The notes beneath the pieces were generated by a model. That model worked only from the letters and a program-made list of their open reading frames with translations. It had not been told where the DNA came from and did no database searches. From AC-37 sp036389295 (lineage in GTDB: Bacteria; Actinomycetota; Thermoleophilia; Solirubrobacterales; Thermoleophilaceae): a DNA stretch of 20,400 nt. The DNA is taken from positions 1 to 20,400 of the forward strand of contig DASVQB010000042.1 in assembly GCA_036389295.1 (NCBI GenBank), given 5' to 3'. Positions 1-6,996 of the stretch are shown one piece after another (the first letter of the stretch is position 1; each line of letters starts with the position of its first letter). The position numbers were made by a program, and so were the translations under genes.

Positions 1-1344
1 GGCACCGGCAAGACCGCCGCGTTCGGCCTGCCGCTGCTTCAGTACCTCGATCCGAGCTCGGAGGAGACGCAGGCGATCGTGCTGACGCCGACGCGTGAGC
101 TCTGCATCCAGGTCACGCAGGCGCTGCGGGCGTACGCCGAGCACCTCGACATCCAGGTCGTTGCCGTGTTCGGCGGCGCGCCGATCGCGACCCAGCAGTC
201 GCGGCTGCGCAAGGGCGCCCATCTGGTGGTCGCGACCGTCGGCCGGATGATGGACCTGATCTCGCGACGCTCGCTGGTCCTGACCTCGGCCCGCTACGTC
301 GTTCTCGACGAGGCCGACGAGATGCTCGACCTCGGCTTCCTCGAGGACGTCGAGACGATCCTCTCGCGCTGCCCTAGCGGCCGCCAGACGGCGCTCTTCT
401 CGGCCACGATGCCGCCGGAGATCAAGCGGCTCGCCGAGAAGCGGATGTACGACCCGGTCACGATCAAGGTCCGGGCGGCGACCCTCACCATCGACACCGT
501 CGAGCAGTTCTACGTCGAGGCGGGCGACCGGGACAAGCCCGAGGCGCTGGCGGCCGTGCTGAAGGCCGAGCGGCCGGACCAGGCGATCGTGTTCGTGCGG
601 ACCAAGATCGGCGTCGACCGGCTGGCACGGCGGCTCGACGACCGCGGCCTGCGCGTCAAGACGCTCCACGGCGACATGTCCCAGGGGTCGCGCGACGGCG
701 TCATGCTCGCCTTCAAGTCCGGTCGCGAGCGGCTGCTGATCGCCACCGACGTGGCGGCGCGCGGGCTCGACATCCAGGGCGTGAGCCACGTCGTCAACTA
801 CGACATCCCGAACTCGCCCGACGTCTACGTGCACCGCATCGGCCGCACCGGGCGGGTCGGCCGCTCCGGGCGGGCGATCACCCTGATCACGCCGAAGCAG
901 CGGCGCGACCTGGAGGCGATCGAGCGCCACGCGAACACCGAGATCGAGGCGTGGTCGCCGAACGGGCGCGCGCGGCGCGGGGAGCCGGCCCCCGCGGCCG
1001 CCCCGGAGGCCGCTCGCGGCGACGGCCGGCGCGAGCGCCGCCCCCGCCGCGAGGAGCGCGAGACGCGCCGCCCGCGCCACACGAAGCCGCGCCCGGACGG
1101 CGCCGGGCCGCGGGTCAAGCTGATGGTGAGCGCCGGGCGGGCGCACGGCATCGAGCCCGCCGACCTGATCGGCGCGATCGTCGACCACTCCCGGCTCGAG
1201 GGCGCGGACGTGACCCGCGTCCGGGTGCTCGAGCGCTTCAGCTTCGCCGAGGTGCCCTCCGAGCGGGTCGACGAGGTCATCCGGAAGGTCGGCGGCACGC
1301 GCGTACGCGGAACCGAGCTTCGAATGGAGGTGGCGAGGAGTTGA
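1..1344 (+). CDS. DEAD-box ATP-dependent RNA helicase, 3' part (5' end outside window)
   Basis: The frame is open from base 1 and begins inside motif I (GTGKTAAF), so roughly the first 50-60 residues with the Q motif are missing. In order I see PTRELCIQV (Ia), VLDEADEML (II, the DEAD box), FSATMP (III), a helicase C domain with the VAARGLDIQGV segment, and HRIGRTGRVGRSG (VI). A basic Arg/Pro/Ala-rich linker (about bases 950-1110) follows. The last ~75 residues (RVKLMVSAGR... to the end) look like the DbpA/DeaD-type RNA-binding domain. Family knowledge: such proteins remodel structured RNA in ribosome assembly or mRNA decay in the cytoplasm. The cyclophilin gene starts on its stop codon, so the two are probably translationally coupled. 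It is CshA/DeaD-like, but I cannot separate paralogues without the N-terminus. Confidence 0.95.
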   Translation, partial: GTGKTAAFGLPLLQYLDPSSEETQAIVLTPTRELCIQVTQALRAYAEHLDIQVVAVFGGAPIATQQSRLRKGAHLVVATVGRMMDLISRRSLVLTSARYVVLDEADEMLDLGFLEDVETILSRCPSGRQTALFSATMPPEIKRLAEKRMYDPVTIKVRAATLTIDTVEQFYVEAGDRDKPEALAAVLKAERPDQAIVFVRTKIGVDRLARRLDDRGLRVKTLHGDMSQGSRDGVMLAFKSGRERLLIATDVAARGLDIQGVSHVVNYDIPNSPDVYVHRIGRTGRVGRSGRAITLITPKQRRDLEAIERHANTEIEAWSPNGRARRGEPAPAAAPEAARGDGRRERRPRREERETRRPRHTKPRPDGAGPRVKLMVSAGRAHGIEPADLIGAIVDHSRLEGADVTRVRVLERFSFAEVPSERVDEVIRKVGGTRVRGTELRMEVARS

Positions 1345-1805
1345 GCCAGGCGACGATGCACACGAGCCACGGCGCGATCGAGGTCGAGCTGTTCGACGAC
1401 GACGCGCCGAAGACCGTCGGGAACTTCCGCAAGCTCGCGGGCGACGGGTTCTACGACGGGCTGGTCTTCCACCGGGTGATCCGCGACTTCATGATCCAGG
1501 GCGGCTGCCCGCAGGGGACCGGCACCGGCGGCCCGGGCTACACGTTCGAGGACGAGATCAACGACCACAAGATCGTCCGCGGGGCGCTCGCGATGGCGAA
1601 CGCGGGGCCGGACACGAACGGCAGCCAGTTCTTCATCGTCACGACCGACGCGGCGCCGTGGCTGGACGGCAAGCACACGGTGTTCGGGCGCGTGACGTCC
1701 GGCATGGACGCGGTCGACGCGATCGAGGCCGAGCCGACCGGCGGCCGCGACCGGCCGCTCAAGGACTGCACGATCGAGCGGGTCGAGCTGGCGGACGCCG
1801 CCTGA
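1341..1805 (+). CDS. Cyclophilin-type peptidyl-prolyl cis-trans isomerase
   Basis: This is a single cyclophilin domain without a signal peptide, so a cytoplasmic proline isomerase and folding helper. Family signatures are FHRVIRDFMIQGG (catalytic Arg), ANAGPDTNGSQFFI and WLDGKHTVFGRV (substrate pocket Trp). I chose the TTG at 1341, which overlaps the helicase TGA as TTGA and has GGAGG at 1326-1330 ten bases upstream; this gives 154 residues. An ATG at 1356 (149 residues, MHTSHGAIEVELF) is a good alternative and is closer to where many homologues begin. The overlap suggests an operon with the RNA helicase. There is no fused domain, and the length is typical of small bacterial cyclophilins. Confidence 0.95.
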   Translation: MSQATMHTSHGAIEVELFDDDAPKTVGNFRKLAGDGFYDGLVFHRVIRDFMIQGGCPQGTGTGGPGYTFEDEINDHKIVRGALAMANAGPDTNGSQFFIVTTDAAPWLDGKHTVFGRVTSGMDAVDAIEAEPTGGRDRPLKDCTIERVELADAA

Positions 1806-1864
1806 GCCGCGCGCGGGGCCGGCCCGCACGCGGTCGGGACTGGCTGGCTGGCCAAGTTCCCGGG

Positions 1865-1870
1865 TACACT
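1865..1870 (+). promoter_or_regulatory. Putative -10 box of the aldehyde dehydrogenase gene
   Basis: TACACT lies in the 103-base gap before the aldehyde dehydrogenase. A start of transcription about 7 bases downstream would give a leader of roughly 30 bases carrying the AGGAGG ribosome site at 1899-1904. No convincing -35 hexamer is seen. Confidence 0.4.
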
Positions 1871-1908
1871 CCCGAGACGTACCGCCGAAGCGCCATCCAG
1901 GAGGTCCC

Positions 1909-3462
1909 ATGACCGTAGAGGCCAAGCCCAGCGAGGTCGCCCAGAACGGAGCCGGCAACGGCCGCACGTTCGCCGTGGAGAGCCCCGGGACCGGGGAGAC
2001 CATCGCCCACCTGCCGGACATGGACGCGGGTCAGGTCAAGGGCCTCGTGGAGCGATCGCGCGCGGCGCAGGCCGCCTGGGCCGAGCGGAGCTTCGACGAC
2101 CGCGCCGCGATCATGTACCGCGCGCGCAAGTGGATCGTCGACAACCGCGAGCGCGTCGCGCGGACGGTCATGGACGAGAACGGCAAGACGCGCGAGGACG
2201 CGTTCCTGTCGGACGTCTTCACGACCGCCGACGCGCTCGGCTTCTGGGCGCGCAAGGCCGAGTCGTACCTGAAGGACGAGCGCGTGCGGTCCTGGAACCC
2301 GTTCGTCATCGGCAAGAAGGTCGTGGTCCGCTACCGCCCGCTCGGCGTGATCGGCGTGATCGGGCCGTGGAACTACCCGATCGCCAACTGCTTCGGCGAC
2401 GCCGTGCCGGCCTTGATGGCGGGCTGCTCGGTGATCCTGAAGCCGAGCGAGGTCACGCCGCTGTCGTCGCTCCTGATGGAGGAGGGCATGCGCGAGGCGG
2501 GGCTGCCCGAGGACGTGATGCTCGTGGCGACCGGCACCGGCGAGACCGGCGCCGCGCTCGTGGACGAGTGCGACGGGATCATGTTCACCGGCTCGACGCG
2601 CACCGGCAAGAAGGTCATGGCGCGGGCGGCCGAGACGCTGACGCCGGTCTCGCTGGAGCTCGGCGGCAAGGACCCGATGGTCGTGCTGCGCGACGCCGAC
2701 GTCGACCGCGCCGTGAACGAGGCCGTGTACTGGGGCATGGCGAACGGCGGCCAGATCTGCCAGTCGGTCGAGCGCGTCTACGTCGAGGAGCCGGTCTACG
2801 ACGAGTTCGTCGAGAAGGCCGTGGAGCAGGTGCGCAAGCTGCGCCCGGGCCTCTCGGACGGGCCGGCGTCGGCCGAGATCGGCGCGATCACCTTCGGGCC
2901 GCAGGTCGAGATCATCGAGCGGCACATCCGCGACGCGATCGACAAGGGCGCCGAGGTCCGCTGCGGCGGCAAGCGCGTCGACATCGGCGGCGGCCGGTTC
3001 TTCGAGCCGACCGTCCTGACGAACGTCGACCACACGATGGAGTGCATGACCGAGGAGACGTTCGGGCCGACCCTTCCGATCATGAAGGTGAGGGACGCCG
3101 AGGAGGCCGTCCGGCTCGCGAACGACTCGCGCTACGGCCTGAACTCGAGCGTCTACACCCGCGACGTCGAGAAGGGCGAGCGGATCGCGCGCCAGCTCAC
3201 GGCCGGCAACGCGTGCGTGAACGACACGGTCATCAACTACGCGGCGGCCGAGGCGCCGTTCGGCGGGACCGGCGAGTCCGGGCTCGGCGTGCGCCACGGC
3301 CCGCAGGGCATCCGCAAGTACTGCTCGGTCCAGACGGTCCTCGTCACGCGGCTGGCGCCCAAGCGGGAGATGTACATGTTCCCCTACTCGCGCGGCCGCT
3401 CGAAGCTGGTGGAGCGCTTCTCGACGGCGATCTACGGCCGGGTCCCGCGCCGGTTCCGCTAG
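1909..3462 (+). CDS. NAD(P)-dependent aldehyde dehydrogenase
   Basis: A 517-residue ALDH-superfamily enzyme oxidising an aldehyde to its acid. Visible landmarks are GPWNYPI (oxyanion-hole Asn), VILKPSE (cofactor-binding Lys), FTGSTRTGKKV (Rossmann turn), general-base Glu250 in LELGGKDP and catalytic Cys284 in NGGQICQS. The Glu-Cys spacing of 34 matches the family. The start is secure: ATG with AGGAGG (1899-1904) four bases upstream. The C-terminus carries an extra basic/aromatic tail after the catalytic domain (about residues 483-517, REMYMFPYSRGRSKL onward). The substrate cannot be read from sequence. The neighbouring PhaC-like hydrolase is convergent and so is not co-transcribed. Confidence 0.95.
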   Translation: MTVEAKPSEVAQNGAGNGRTFAVESPGTGETIAHLPDMDAGQVKGLVERSRAAQAAWAERSFDDRAAIMYRARKWIVDNRERVARTVMDENGKTREDAFLSDVFTTADALGFWARKAESYLKDERVRSWNPFVIGKKVVVRYRPLGVIGVIGPWNYPIANCFGDAVPALMAGCSVILKPSEVTPLSSLLMEEGMREAGLPEDVMLVATGTGETGAALVDECDGIMFTGSTRTGKKVMARAAETLTPVSLELGGKDPMVVLRDADVDRAVNEAVYWGMANGGQICQSVERVYVEEPVYDEFVEKAVEQVRKLRPGLSDGPASAEIGAITFGPQVEIIERHIRDAIDKGAEVRCGGKRVDIGGGRFFEPTVLTNVDHTMECMTEETFGPTLPIMKVRDAEEAVRLANDSRYGLNSSVYTRDVEKGERIARQLTAGNACVNDTVINYAAAEAPFGGTGESGLGVRHGPQGIRKYCSVQTVLVTRLAPKREMYMFPYSRGRSKLVERFSTAIYGRVPRRFR

Positions 3463-3498
3463 CGGCCGCGCCGGGCGCCCGCCGGTCCGCGCGGCCGC
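3462..3498. terminator. GC hairpin between convergent genes (weak)
   Basis: GCGGCCGCG (3462-3470) and CGCGGCCGC (3490-3498) can pair in a 9-bp stem with a 19-base loop between the stop codons of the aldehyde dehydrogenase and the PhaC-like gene. There is no U tract, and the composition makes chance pairing possible. Confidence 0.3.
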
Positions 3499-3507
3499 CG
3501 GCGACCC

Positions 3508-4629
3508 TCACGCGGCCGCGGGCTCCCGCGCGTCCGCTCGCGCCGCCGCGTCGGCCACGGCCTGCGGCTCGACGTCGTGGGCGCGGAGGAACCGGTCGAG
3601 CGCGGGCCAGGTCGTGCTGCGCGCGCCACGGCCGGTCAGGACCCCGAGGTGGCCGCCGGCGAAGCGCTCGACCTGCACGGTCGGCGCTCCCCTCAGCAGG
3701 TCGACCACCGGCAGCACCGCGTCCGGCGGCGCGAGCACGTCGTCCTCGCCCGCCACGACCAGGACCGGCACGTCCACGTCGGCCAGGTCGATGACGCGCT
3801 CGGACAGCTCGACCCGCCCGCCCGCCAGCTCGTTGATGCGGAAGAACCGGTGGTAGAGCTGGGCGAACGTCCGGCCGGGGTAGGCCAGCATGTTCGCCAT
3901 GTAGCGGTCGATGGCCTCGACGTGCGCGAGCAGCTCGCGCCTGTCGAGGTTGCGGAGGGTGAAGATCGGCTTGGTGATCCGGCGGTCGAGCGCCGTCATC
4001 TGGAAGCCGAGCGACACGAGCGGCGCGGGCGCGCCGCCGAGCGCCTGGTAGAGGCCGGTGACGAGCCGGCCGCCGGTCAGCTCCGCGAGGCGGCGGATCG
4101 GCGCCATCGTCCGCACCTTGCCGAAGTCGAACGGGCTCGCGACCATCGCGATCGACCGGACGGGCAGGTCGTTCCCGGCGGCGGCGAGGGTGGACATGAT
4201 CCCGCCGAGGCACCAGCCGACGAGGTGGACCGGCAGCTCGCCGGCGTCGTCGCTCACGACCTCGACCGCGCTCGGGATCACGTCGTCGACCCAGTGCTCG
4301 AGCCCGAGCTGGCGGTCGCTGAACGCGATCGACCCGTAGTCGACGAGGTAGGTCGGGTACCCGGCCGCGACGAGGTGGCCGGCCAGGCTGCACCCGCGCC
4401 AGAGGTCGAAGCAGCTCGCCGGCGCGGCGAGCGGCGGCACCAGCAGGACCGGCGCGTGCCAGCGCGCGCGGCGCGTCGGCCGGAAGCGGCGGACGATCCG
4501 CTGCGGCCCCTCGTCGATCACGTGCGAGCGCGTCGGCGTCCTGTCGGCCAGGCCGGGGCCGACCGTCATGTCCCACACGTTGGCCGCCGATCGCGTGACC
4601 CTGTCGACCGACGGGACGAACCCGAGCAT
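3508..4629 (-). CDS. PhaC-like alpha/beta hydrolase (class III poly-hydroxyalkanoate synthase-like)
   Basis: A 373-residue protein, close to class III PhaC in length. The lipase box is GWCLGG with Cys140 as nucleophile, as in PHA synthases rather than the Ser of ordinary esterases. Candidate triad partners are Asp297 (AGEDDVLAP) and His327 (FAGGHLGVLTGR). Segments such as PPLAAPASCFDL, SDRQLGLEHWVDDV and ASPFDFGK also fit the family. I use ATG 4629. The frame is open up to a GTG at 4680, but a promoter-like TGGACC/TATCCT lies between the two and no Shine-Dalgarno precedes either. No PhaE, PhaR, phasin, PhaA or PhaB gene is nearby, so polymer synthesis is not proven. A related role as acyl-CoA hydrolase or acyltransferase is possible. 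It is divergent from the EamA transporter. Confidence 0.85.
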   Translation of the reverse strand: MLGFVPSVDRVTRSAANVWDMTVGPGLADRTPTRSHVIDEGPQRIVRRFRPTRRARWHAPVLLVPPLAAPASCFDLWRGCSLAGHLVAAGYPTYLVDYGSIAFSDRQLGLEHWVDDVIPSAVEVVSDDAGELPVHLVGWCLGGIMSTLAAAGNDLPVRSIAMVASPFDFGKVRTMAPIRRLAELTGGRLVTGLYQALGGAPAPLVSLGFQMTALDRRITKPIFTLRNLDRRELLAHVEAIDRYMANMLAYPGRTFAQLYHRFFRINELAGGRVELSERVIDLADVDVPVLVVAGEDDVLAPPDAVLPVVDLLRGAPTVQVERFAGGHLGVLTGRGARSTTWPALDRFLRAHDVEPQAVADAAARADAREPAAA

Positions 4630-4639
4630 CGCGGTTGCC

Positions 4640-4667
4640 AGGATAAAGGGCTCATGCACGCGGTCCA
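4640..4667 (-). promoter_or_regulatory. Promoter of the PhaC-like gene
   Basis: On the minus strand, TGGACC (4662-4667), a 16-base spacer and TATCCT (4640-4645), then 10 bases to ATG 4629. The transcript would have almost no leader. Confidence 0.5.
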
Positions 4668-4685
4668 CGGGGACAGGCACTAGGG

Positions 4686-5522
4686 ATGGCGGCGATCGCG
4701 CTCGGGTTCTCGTCGGCGGTCGTGTGGGGCCTCGCCGACTTCCTGGGCGGCCTCAAGAGCAGGCAGCTGGCGCTGCTGACGGTGATGCTCTGGTCGCAGG
4801 CGGCCGCGCTCGTGGCCCTGGCGGTGGTGGTCGCCGTGCGCGGCGAGGCGCCGGAGGGCGCGTCGATCGTCCCGTGGTCGATGCTCGCGGCGGTCGCGGG
4901 CACCGTCGGGCTCGCGGCGTTCTACCGCGGCCTCGCCGTCGGGGCGATGGGGGTCGTGTCGCCGGTGTCGGCGAGCGCGGCCGCGATCCCCGTCGCCGCG
5001 GGCGTCGTGTCAGGCGAGCGGCCGAGCGCGATCCAGTTCGCGGGCGTCGCGATCGCGGTGGTGGGCGTGGCGGTCGCCTCCTACGAGCCGCGCGGGCGCT
5101 CCCGCGCCGCGCCGGCCGCGGGCGTCGGCCTCGCGCTGGTCGCGGCGCTCGGGTTCGGGACGTTCTTCGTGGCGATCGACGAGGCGGCCGACCGCGACCT
5201 GCTGTGGGCGCTCACGATCAGCCGCGCCACGTCGACCGGCATCTTGCTCGCGGCCGCCCTCGCCATGCGCCCCCGGCTCGCGGTCGGGCGCGGCGACCTG
5301 CGGGCGCTGGTTGCCATCGGCCTGCTCGACGTCTCGGCGAACGCGCTGTTCGCGGCCGGCACCCAGCTCGGCTTGGTGAGCATCGTGTCCGTGCTCGGCT
5401 CGCTCTACCCCGTGATGACGATCGTCCTCGCCCGCCTCGTGCTGGGCGAGCGCCTCCGCGCCGCGCAGCGCACCGGCGCGGTCGGCGCCCTGGCCGGCGT
5501 GGCGCTGATCAGCGCGGGCTGA
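4686..5522 (+). CDS. EamA-family (DMT) transporter
   Basis: A 278-residue, highly hydrophobic protein with two tandem EamA-like halves (about residues 1-130 and 140-278). This is the usual size of ten-helix drug/metabolite transporters of the inner membrane. It opens with FSSAVVWGLADFLGG. The second half contains DVSANALFAAG and ends in the family-typical SVLGSLYPVMTIVLARLVLGERL with a following GALAGVALIS helix. The start is ATG 4686; GGGGACAGG at 4668-4676 is a modest ribosome site 9 bases upstream. The substrate cannot be inferred. The gene ends 5 bases before the convergent nucleotidyltransferase, leaving no room for a separate terminator. Confidence 0.9.
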   Translation: MAAIALGFSSAVVWGLADFLGGLKSRQLALLTVMLWSQAAALVALAVVVAVRGEAPEGASIVPWSMLAAVAGTVGLAAFYRGLAVGAMGVVSPVSASAAAIPVAAGVVSGERPSAIQFAGVAIAVVGVAVASYEPRGRSRAAPAAGVGLALVAALGFGTFFVAIDEAADRDLLWALTISRATSTGILLAAALAMRPRLAVGRGDLRALVAIGLLDVSANALFAAGTQLGLVSIVSVLGSLYPVMTIVLARLVLGERLRAAQRTGAVGALAGVALISAG

Positions 5523-5527
5523 GCCGC

Positions 5528-6046
5528 CTACCCGCCCTCGCGCCGCCGGCGCCGCTCGAGCGTTTCCCGCAGCGCCGGCATCTGGGCCCTGTCCTTCGGG
5601 CGCCCCGCGGCCTCCTTCGAGCGGATGACGTCCGCGAGCGACGCGACCTGCACCGTCAGCCCCTCGGCCAGCTCCTCGCGTGTCGCGTCGCGGCGGAGGT
5701 CCTGATATCCCTGCGTCCCGTCGGGCAACACGACCACGTCGAGGTCGCCGACGTCGGTCACGAGCGTCCAGATCTCGGCCCGGCCGAGCGCTGCGGCGTC
5801 GACGGAGAACGGGACTCCCTCGGGCTCGCCGGCCACCCGCAACCGCGCGCCGACCTCGCGCAGGGCGCCCGCGAGCCGCTCGAGGTTCGCCGCATCGGAC
5901 GCCGGGGTGACGTCGACGTCCTCGGTCGGCAGCGGGTAGCCGTGCACGTTCGCGGCGACGCCGCCGATCAGCACGTACTCGACCCCGTGCCGCTCCAGGA
6001 CCGCGAGGATCCGGACCGGATCGATCGGAGCCGGATCAGCGGGCAC
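5528..6046 (-). CDS. Nucleotidyltransferase (MNT/AbiEii-like), partner of an XRE regulator; candidate toxin
   Basis: A 172-residue protein with a nucleotidyltransferase fold. Residues 27-45 read IGGVAANVHGYPLPTEDVD, with the GG turn at 28-29 and two metal-binding acidic residues, Asp43 and Asp45. A C-terminal helix carries SKEAAGRPKDRAQMPAL, a motif common in minimal nucleotidyltransferases found in toxin-antitoxin or mobile-element contexts. The metal site looks intact. The GTG start at 6046 lies 11 bases inside the 3' end of the XRE gene, so the pair is an operon with regulator first. Inference: a TA module in which this protein modifies a tRNA or a protein with NMPs. A plain housekeeping nucleotidyltransferase, or an orphan remnant of AbiE, cannot be excluded. 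Confidence 0.8.
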   Translation of the reverse strand: MPADPAPIDPVRILAVLERHGVEYVLIGGVAANVHGYPLPTEDVDVTPASDAANLERLAGALREVGARLRVAGEPEGVPFSVDAAALGRAEIWTLVTDVGDLDVVVLPDGTQGYQDLRRDATREELAEGLTVQVASLADVIRSKEAAGRPKDRAQMPALRETLERRRRREGG

Positions 6047-6362
6047 GTGCCGCCGCCGCCCTCCGGCGGACGGCGCGATTCGCGCTCGCGCGGCGCGCGG
6101 CGCTCCGAACTCGCTCGGCGGGCTCCATCGCGAGCATCCGCTCTATGTGAGGTCCGTAGGAGTCGTCGCGGGCGGCCAGCCCGAGCGAGAGGTCCAGATC
6201 GCACGCGCGCACCAGCTCGCGGAGCGTCTCGAGACTTGGCGCGACCTCGCCCCGCTCCCAGCGCCCGATGACCGACTGCGGGCGGCCGACCCGCCGCCCC
6301 AGCTCGGTCTGGGTCAGTCCCGCGCGCCTGCGCGCCTCGCGGAGGAGATCGCCGCTGACCAT
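6036..6362 (-). CDS. XRE-family helix-turn-helix regulator, candidate antitoxin
   Basis: A 108-residue DNA-binding protein. Residues 6-60 form an HTH_3 domain (EARRRAGLTQTELGRRVG, then QSVIGRWERGEVAPSLETL). A C-terminal part rich in Arg and Ala (MEPAERVRSAARRASANRAVRRR) ends the protein and may bind the partner or DNA. The start is ATG 6362 with no Shine-Dalgarno; a TATCGT box ends 6 bases upstream, so the message is probably leaderless. A nearly perfect 18-base palindrome covers the spacer next to that box, which suggests autorepression. The gene overlaps the nucleotidyltransferase by 11 bases. Regulator and antitoxin roles are inferred from order and overlap only. Confidence 0.85.
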   Translation of the reverse strand: MVSGDLLREARRRAGLTQTELGRRVGRPQSVIGRWERGEVAPSLETLRELVRACDLDLSLGLAARDDSYGPHIERMLAMEPAERVRSAARRASANRAVRRRAAAARAR

Positions 6363-6368
6363 GCCTGA

Positions 6369-6390
6369 ACGATAGTGCAGATCTGCGCTA
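6369..6390 (-). promoter_or_regulatory. Promoter and operator-like palindrome of the XRE-nucleotidyltransferase operon
   Basis: TATCGT on the minus strand (6369-6374) lies 6 bases before ATG 6362. Bases 6373-6390 read TAGTGCAGATCTGCGCTA, an inverted repeat with a 10-base perfect core (GCAGATCTGC) and a single mismatched pair, covering the edge of the -10 box and the -10/-35 spacer. It also includes the stop codon of the upstream HAD gene. This is the expected place for an autorepressor site. Confidence 0.55.
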
Positions 6391-6996
6391 CCGAGCGAGC
6401 GCCACGCCCAGCAGCCGCTCGAGCTCGGGCACCGTCGAGTCCGCCCCGCGGTGGAGGATCGCGGTCATCCCGACGGCCTCGGCGCCCGCGCAGTTCTCGC
6501 GCAGGTCGTCCACGAAGACGCACTCCGCCGGCGGGACGCCGATCCGCTCGGCGCCCAGGTGGAAGATCTCCGGCTCGGGCTTGTGGAGGCCGACGTCGCC
6601 CGAGATCACGACCGCGTCGAACAGCTCGTCGATCGCGACCTGGTCGTAGCTCGTGCCGCCCCACGAGTTCGAGATCAGGCCCGTGGGGACGCCGCTCGCG
6701 CGCACCCCGCGAACCGCCTCGATCATCGCCTCGTCCGGTCCCACCCCGGCGAACAGCCGCGCCACCAGGCCCTCGGTCTCGCGCACGCCGAGCACCGCGC
6801 CGAAGCGCGGCTCGAAGTCCTCGACGGTCAGCTCGCCGCGCTCGAGCCGGCGGAGCAGCGACAGCCCCTCGCCGCGCTCGCGGAACAGGTTCTTGACCGC
6901 GTCCGGCTCGAGGCCCTCCGCCTCGCCGAACGCCCGGAACGACTCGAAGACGTTGGTCGTGAGGACGCCGCCGAAGTCGGCCAGCAGCCCTCTCAC
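6388..6996 (-). CDS. HAD-superfamily hydrolase (subfamily IA / epoxide hydrolase N-domain type)
   Basis: A 202-residue HAD protein. Motif I is DFGGVLTT with nucleophile Asp7; the usual second Asp is Gly9, as in ACAD10-type and epoxide hydrolase N-terminal HAD domains. Motif II is ISNS (Ser109/Asn110), the motif III Lys is K139 in HKPEPEIF, and motif IV is FVDD (Asp163/164). A helical cap lies between about residues 14 and 90. The GTG start overlaps the TGA of the kinase gene (GTGA), so the two are co-translated. Family knowledge: phosphatase-type activity on small phosphorylated molecules, though loss of the +2 Asp may change or reduce it. Inference: it works on the product or substrate of the neighbouring kinase. 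Confidence 0.9.
   Translation of the reverse strand: MRGLLADFGGVLTTNVFESFRAFGEAEGLEPDAVKNLFRERGEGLSLLRRLERGELTVEDFEPRFGAVLGVRETEGLVARLFAGVGPDEAMIEAVRGVRASGVPTGLISNSWGGTSYDQVAIDELFDAVVISGDVGLHKPEPEIFHLGAERIGVPPAECVFVDDLRENCAGAEAVGMTAILHRGADSTVPELERLLGVALAR

Noticed and set aside
1759..3297. 512-codon open frame on the minus strand opposite the aldehyde dehydrogenase
   Set aside because: It is Arg/Ala/Leu/Val/His-rich antisense reading of a GC-rich gene with no domain; the plus strand has all ALDH motifs.
4568..6271. 567-codon plus-strand frame over the EamA and nucleotidyltransferase genes
   Set aside because: It is out of frame with the transporter and antisense to the nucleotidyltransferase; it is Arg/Gly/Ala-rich and without domains.
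5528..6362. Prophage or integrative element carrying the XRE-nucleotidyltransferase pair
   Set aside because: No integrase, direct repeats or composition change around it, and flanking genes are tightly packed.
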